This document shows positions 30,533 through 34,727 of a DNA stretch of 34,727 bases, in pieces. Origin of the DNA: JBCBJX01 sp038522735 (GTDB lineage: Bacteria > Pseudomonadota > Alphaproteobacteria > Caulobacterales > Parvularculaceae); the NCBI GenBank assembly GCA_038522735.1, contig JBCBJX010000023.1:1-34727 (forward strand), written 5' to 3'. The stretch's first letter is position 1. The number at the start of each line of letters is the position of its first letter. The notes beneath the pieces are model-generated. The model was not told the origin of the DNA, did no database searches, and saw nothing but the letters and a program-made list of their open reading frames with translations. A program made the position numbers and the translations under genes.

Positions 30533-32616
30533 TGCGGTTTGAGGCCTACGACACCGACCGCCAGAAGGTCTTCAGCCGCCGGACGCTTCTGGTGGGCGGG
30601 GGGACGACTCTCCTCTTCGGCGGGGTCGGCGGCCGGCTTTATCAGCTGCAGGTGCTCGATCATGAGCGTTATGCGGATGAGAGCCGCGACAACCAGTTCT
30701 CCCAGCGGCTGATCGCGCCGCTCCGCGGCGACATCGTCGACCGCTACGGCGAAGTGCTTGCGACCAATCGCAAAAATTTCCGGGTGCTGCTCATCCCCGA
30801 GCAGACCCACGCGTCCTACCGCATTCTCTCAAGCGCCGACCGCAAAACGGCGGTGGAGCGCGCCGTTCTGTCGGTTCGGGACTACATGGAGATCGACGAC
30901 AGCACCGTCGAGCGCGTGCTGCGCGAGGCGCGCCGGAATTCCGCGTTCACGCCGATCGAGATCATCGACAATCTGTCATGGGATGATTTCGCCCGGATCA
31001 ACCTGCACGGGCCGCAGCTCGCCGGCGTGACGCCCGATGTCGGCGACACGCGCAGCTACCCCCTCGGCCCGACGACGTCCTTCGTCGCCGGCTATGTCAG
31101 TGCGGTCACGGACAAGGACCTTCAAAAGGCGCCTGATGCGGGCACGAAGCTCCTTTTCCGGCAGCCGGGATTCCGCATCGGTCGGGACGGGCTTGAACGC
31201 TTTTACGACGAGCTTCTACGCGGAGAGGCGGGCTCGAAGACGGTCAAGGTGAACGCCCACGGACGGGTCGTTGGCGAGCTTCCGAATGCGGGCGACGCGC
31301 CGAAGCAGGGAGAATCCCTGACCCTCACCATCGACGCGCAGCTTCAGGAGGCCGCGCTTTTTGAACTTCTCAAGGAAGATGTGCGCGAGCCGCGCCGCGA
31401 ATGGTATTACTCCGACTTCGACGCGGCGGCGGACGCAGGGGCGACGACGGACAAAATCTCCGAATTCGACCTTGATGATTTCGAAAGCGCTGCGGCGGTG
31501 GTGCTCGACGCCGTCACCGGCGACATCCTCGTCCTCGCCTCGACGCCCGGCTTCGACCCGAACGGCTTCAACACCGGAATTGATCCGGAGACATGGCGCG
31601 CGCTCAATCAAAATCCGTACAAACCGCTTTTGAACAAGCCGCTTTCCGGGGCCTATCCGCCGGGATCGACGTTCAAACTGGTGACGGCGATCGCGGCGTA
31701 CGAATCCGGTGTCGATCCCTCAAAGCGCATCACCTGCGGCGGCCGCCTCTGGTACGGCGAGCGGTTTTTCCACTGCTGGAGCTGGGACAAGGGCGGTCAC
31801 GGCCCCATGGACATGCGGGACGCGATTAAGAACTCCTGCGACGTCTATTTCTGGGAGATAGCCAAGACCCTCGACGTCGATGCGATCGCGAACGTCGCCC
31901 GACGCTTCGGCCTCGGCCGCACCTATGATCTCGGATTGCCCGGCCAGACCGCCGGCGTCATTCCCGACCGCGATTGGAAAGCAAAGTACTTCCGCTCGAA
32001 CCCGGAGCAGCGCACCTGGTTCCAGGGCGAGACGCTGTCCGTGGCGATCGGGCAGGGGTACGTGACGTCGACGCCTTTGCAGCTCGCCGTCATGACCGCC
32101 CGCCTCGCGACCGGCCTTTCCATGGAGCCGCGCATCGTGCGCGCCGCCGGCGCGGAATTGAGACCGGATACGCTCTTCGTAGAAGTTGATGCCGACGCCC
32201 GCGCGCTCTCGATCGTCCGTGCAGGGATGGACGCCGTCACCAACGAGCCGGGCGGTACGGCGCTCCGCTCGCGCCTGACGGACGCCGAATGGCGTCTCGC
32301 CGGCAAAACCGGAACGAGCCAGGTCCGTCGGATTACGCAGGCCGACCGAGACGCTGGGACCTACAAAAACGAAGATCTGCCCTGGAATCGAAGAGACCAT
32401 GCGCTCTTTGTCTGTTACGCGCCCTATGACGATCCGCGTTACGCGTGCGCGGTTGTCGTCGAACATGGCGGGTCCGGCTCCAAGGTCGCGGGACCGCGCG
32501 CGCGCGAGATCATGAAAGCCGTGACGCGGAAGGATCCGGCGTCCCGGCCGGCCCTGAAGCCGGGCGAGGCGACGGCGGGCCGCAGGCTTGCAAGCCGGGG
32601 GGCGGGACTGCCGTGA
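30532..32616 (+). CDS. mrdA: penicillin-binding protein 2 (elongation transpeptidase)
   Basis: Cross-links peptidoglycan during elongation and works with RodA. The 694-aa product has an N-terminal membrane anchor (TLLVGGGTTLLFGGVGG, about 19-35), a pedestal domain with LIAPLRGDIVDRYGEVLA, and a transpeptidase domain with the nucleophile Ser379 (PPGSTFKL), Ser435-Cys-Asp437 and Lys592-Thr-Gly594. S-x-D in place of S-x-N is normal for PBP2. An acidic insertion of about 35 residues (roughly 284-318, REPRREWYYSDFDAAADAG and onward) sits just before AAAVVLDAVTGDILVLAS, where E. coli PBP2 has a short turn. The product is longer than E. coli PBP2 (633 aa). The stop overlaps the rodA start. Confidence 0.97.
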   Translation: MRFEAYDTDRQKVFSRRTLLVGGGTTLLFGGVGGRLYQLQVLDHERYADESRDNQFSQRLIAPLRGDIVDRYGEVLATNRKNFRVLLIPEQTHASYRILSSADRKTAVERAVLSVRDYMEIDDSTVERVLREARRNSAFTPIEIIDNLSWDDFARINLHGPQLAGVTPDVGDTRSYPLGPTTSFVAGYVSAVTDKDLQKAPDAGTKLLFRQPGFRIGRDGLERFYDELLRGEAGSKTVKVNAHGRVVGELPNAGDAPKQGESLTLTIDAQLQEAALFELLKEDVREPRREWYYSDFDAAADAGATTDKISEFDLDDFESAAAVVLDAVTGDILVLASTPGFDPNGFNTGIDPETWRALNQNPYKPLLNKPLSGAYPPGSTFKLVTAIAAYESGVDPSKRITCGGRLWYGERFFHCWSWDKGGHGPMDMRDAIKNSCDVYFWEIAKTLDVDAIANVARRFGLGRTYDLGLPGQTAGVIPDRDWKAKYFRSNPEQRTWFQGETLSVAIGQGYVTSTPLQLAVMTARLATGLSMEPRIVRAAGAELRPDTLFVEVDADARALSIVRAGMDAVTNEPGGTALRSRLTDAEWRLAGKTGTSQVRRITQADRDAGTYKNEDLPWNRRDHALFVCYAPYDDPRYACAVVVEHGGSGSKVAGPRAREIMKAVTRKDPASRPALKPGEATAGRRLASRGAGLP

Positions 32617-33758
32617 CGATCGTCATCCCGACCCGGAAAAAAGGGATTCGCGACAAGCTCCTCGAAATCGACTGGCTGTTCGTCGCGCTCGTCTGCGCCG
32701 TCGCGACGGTCGGGGTCGCGGCGCTCTACTCCGTTGCGGACGGATCGTGGACGCCATGGGCCGGCAAACATGCGGCCCGGTTCTCGATCGCCGTCGTGAT
32801 GCTCGCCGCCATCGCCGTCATCGGCCTTCGCTTCTGGATGGTGATCGCGTACCCGGTCTATTTCGCCGTCCTCGGATTGCTTGCGCTCGTTCCCTTCGTC
32901 GGCGCGAAAAACATGGGCGCCCAGCGCTGGCTGGAATATGGCGGGCTGCAGCTGCAGCCCTCGGAGTTGATGAAAATCGCCCTTGTGCTCGCGCTCGCGC
33001 GCTATTTCCACGGGCTACGGATCGATCAGGTGCGCAACCCGCTGCGTCTTATTCCAGCGCTTTTAATGATCGCGGCGCCAGTCGCTCTCGTCTTCCAGCA
33101 GCCGGACCTCGGGACCGCGATCCTGATCGCCGCGACCGGCGCGGTGATGATCTTCGCGTCAGGCGTCAGCTGGTGGCTCGTGCTTTTGGGCGCTGGCGGC
33201 CTCGTCGGAGCCGGGATCGGCGCCTACCGGCTCGGCATCCTGAAGGAGTACCAGATCAATCGCATCCTGACTTTCCTCGATCCGTCGCGCGATCCGCTGG
33301 GGCAGGGCTATCACCTCCTGCAGTCGAAAATCGCCCTCGGCTCAGCCGGGATCGAGGGGAAAGGGTTTCTTCAGGGCACCCAGAGCCACCTGAAATTCCT
33401 GCCGGAGATGCACACGGATTTCGTCTTCACTATTTTTGGAGAGGAGTTCGGGCTGATCGGCGCTCTCGTCCTGCTCGCGCTTTATCTCTCGATCTTCTGG
33501 CTCGGCCTCCGGGTCGCCATGCGCGCGAAATCCCACTTCGGCCGACTGGTCACGGTCGGCGTCTGCGCGACGTTCATCATGTACGTGCTGATCAATACGG
33601 GGATGGTCATGGGGCTGGCGCCCGTGGTCGGCGTGCCGCTGCCGCTCGTTTCCTATGGCGGCACGGTGATGATGACGATCATGGCCGGTTTCGGCCTGGT
33701 CATGTCCACCCACGTCCACCGGGATCAGGACACGCTTCGATCGGGCGAGCTTCTGTAG
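32613..33758 (+). CDS. rodA: SEDS-family peptidoglycan glycosyltransferase RodA
   Basis: Polymerises glycan strands in the elongation complex together with PBP2. The GTG start at 32613 overlaps the mrdA stop, and the 381-aa product has ten hydrophobic segments. Family signatures: KNMGAQRWLEYGGLQLQPSELMKIALVLALARYF, QQPDLGTAILI, FLPEMHTDFVFTIFGEEFGLIGAL (containing the conserved H-T-D-F) and PVVGVPLPLVSYGGTVMMTIMAGFGLVMS near the end. It is the last gene of the mre cluster; the convergent Hpt gene lies 45 bp beyond. Confidence 0.98.
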   Translation: MTIVIPTRKKGIRDKLLEIDWLFVALVCAVATVGVAALYSVADGSWTPWAGKHAARFSIAVVMLAAIAVIGLRFWMVIAYPVYFAVLGLLALVPFVGAKNMGAQRWLEYGGLQLQPSELMKIALVLALARYFHGLRIDQVRNPLRLIPALLMIAAPVALVFQQPDLGTAILIAATGAVMIFASGVSWWLVLLGAGGLVGAGIGAYRLGILKEYQINRILTFLDPSRDPLGQGYHLLQSKIALGSAGIEGKGFLQGTQSHLKFLPEMHTDFVFTIFGEEFGLIGALVLLALYLSIFWLGLRVAMRAKSHFGRLVTVGVCATFIMYVLINTGMVMGLAPVVGVPLPLVSYGGTVMMTIMAGFGLVMSTHVHRDQDTLRSGELL

Positions 33759-33803
33759 CGCGCTGAACTCTTCAGAAACCGGATCCGGGAAAGGGGCGGG
33801 GGC

Positions 33804-34181
33804 TCAGCTCGCCCGGCGGAAATCGACGAAGTGCGCCTCGAAGGCGTCCCGCACCATGGGAACCGCGGCGTCGATTTCGGCGACCGCTGCAGTCGCCGCA
33901 ACGGCGTCCGCCGTGCGCGCGGCGTCTTCCATCAGTCTGGCGGCGTCCGAAATCCGCGACGCGCCGACATTCGCCGCTGCGCCCTTGATGGCGTGACCGG
34001 CCCGCTCCAGCCCGTCGAAGTCGTTCAGGTCGATAGCGGTGCGCGCCGAGGCGAGGAGGTCGGCCGTCGACGACCAGAATGAAGAAAGCACCACCCGCGC
34101 CGTCTCGACGCCGGCTGCGTTCAACAGCCCGTCGATCTGCTCCACATCGATCATCGAGGCGTCTCGCACGTCATCACCCAT
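33804..34181 (-). CDS. Hpt-domain histidine phosphotransfer protein
   Basis: A 125-aa stand-alone Hpt protein, a cytosolic shuttle in phosphorelays between a hybrid kinase and a response regulator. The four-helix bundle contains the motif GHAIKGAAANVGA with the phosphorylated His63; HxxKG is intact. No kinase or regulator is encoded in the window, so its partners lie elsewhere. It is convergent with rodA (45 bp) and divergent from the following transporter gene. Confidence 0.9.
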   Translation of the reverse strand: MGDDVRDASMIDVEQIDGLLNAAGVETARVVLSSFWSSTADLLASARTAIDLNDFDGLERAGHAIKGAAANVGASRISDAARLMEDAARTADAVAATAAVAEIDAAVPMVRDAFEAHFVDFRRAS

Positions 34182-34328
34182 CGATCGGCACGATCCGCCC
34201 GCCGAGTTGCAAATAGGTTAATCGCGGTAAAGAAAGCACGCTTCGACTAAGCGGCCCGATAGACTTTGCGCCGCGGACAATCCATGCATGTGGTTGTACC
34301 AAAACCAAAAAATGAACAGGGACGAACG
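34182..34328. other. divergent region between hpt and transporter genes
   Basis: 147 bp without a gene; it should hold both promoters. I see AGGGA before the transporter ATG, and nothing else firmly recognisable. Confidence 0.5.
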
Positions 34329-34727
34329 ATGGCGATCCAACCCGCCGAACATGAACACTGGTCTTCGCGGCTCGCTTTCATCATGGCGGCGATCGGCTCG
34401 GCCGTCGGGCTCGGGAACCTCTGGCGGTTTCCCTTCACGGCCGGGGAAAGCGGCGGCGGCGCCTTCGTGCTCATCTATGTTCTTTGCGTCTTCCTGATCG
34501 GCCTGCCGGTGCTGGCCGCGGAGCTGTTCATCGGTCGGCGCGGCCAGCTGTCGGCGATCGGCGCGACGGCGAAAATCGCAAGAGCCGAAGGCGCTTCGCC
34601 CGCCTGGTCCGTCCTCGGATGGGTCGGCATGATCGGCGCGTTCCTGATCCTCACCTTTTACTCCGTCATCGCCGGCTGGGTGCTCGCCTACATCGCGATG
34701 CTGGTCGGCGATCTCGCGGCGCGCATC
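34329..34727 (+). CDS. sodium:neurotransmitter symporter family (SNF) transporter, 5' part
   Basis: First 133 residues of a sodium-dependent transporter (LeuT-like fold), cut off by the window end. The signature of transmembrane helix 1, IMAAIGSAVGLGNLWRFPF, is at about 18-36 and carries the sodium and substrate-binding backbone; helix 2 (GGAFVLIYVLCVFLIGLPVLAAELFIGR) and helix 3 follow. Substrate is probably an amino acid, as for most bacterial members, but cannot be stated. The ATG at 34329 has AGGGA upstream. Confidence 0.95.
   Translation, partial: MAIQPAEHEHWSSRLAFIMAAIGSAVGLGNLWRFPFTAGESGGGAFVLIYVLCVFLIGLPVLAAELFIGRRGQLSAIGATAKIARAEGASPAWSVLGWVGMIGAFLILTFYSVIAGWVLAYIAMLVGDLAARI

Noticed and set aside
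31834..31842. S-x-N motif of PBP2 reads Ser-Cys-Asp
   Set aside because: S-x-D is usual in class B PBP2 proteins, so it is not a defect.

Overview
The window looks like core chromosome of a GC-rich alphaproteobacterium. Evidence: a circularly permuted (two-piece type) tmRNA gene encoding the tag ANDNYSEEFALAA; the fumC / ribbon-helix-helix / DUF4169 gene string next to SspB; an hflK-hflC-Do-protease string; and a complete mreB-mreC-mreD-mrdA-rodA cluster. The flavour is that of the Caulobacterales/Parvularculales side of the class, but that placement is inference, not something a single motif proves.

Layout. 1-1308: 3'-truncated ClC chloride transporter/channel on the minus strand. 1439-5156: a GlnE-like protein with damaged active-site motifs, then a methyltransferase. 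5157-5446: a repeat island, made of a perfect 8-bp tandem array between two inverted copies of a 29-bp palindromic element. 5447-9053: DUF4169, RHH and fumC (minus operon), a RusA-like resolvase, sspB and a 2OG-Fe(II) dioxygenase. 9093-11228: an AT-richer outer-membrane-like gene, the permuted ssrA gene with a duplicated terminator-like hairpin, and a tiny ORF coupled to a helix-turn-helix gene. 11263-15578: DUF4153 membrane protein, thyA-folA (overlapping, folate/dTMP synthesis) and a secreted cysteine-domain/NTF2-like fusion. 15583-20286: Mrp-type ATPase without any cysteine, divergent from hflK-hflC-Do protease (membrane protein quality control). 20307-22198: serB and miaA, divergent. 22222-25989: branched-chain amino acid operon ilvB-ilvN-ilvC with a leader-peptide attenuator. 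26036-27867: DUF481 outer membrane protein and a VTT-domain membrane protein. 28042-33758: the cell-elongation cluster, tightly coupled. 33804-34727: an Hpt phosphotransfer protein and the 5' end of a sodium:neurotransmitter-symporter-family gene.

Most genes are housekeeping. The most interesting signals are: two conserved enzymes that keep their fold motifs but have lost residues thought essential (GlnE and Mrp), the repeat island at 5185-5411, the ssrA neighbourhood with its duplicated 3' hairpin, the ilvB attenuator with its very short leader peptide, and a hairpin that buries the ribosome binding site of the DUF481 gene. I did not find a defence system, prophage, insertion sequence or CRISPR array.
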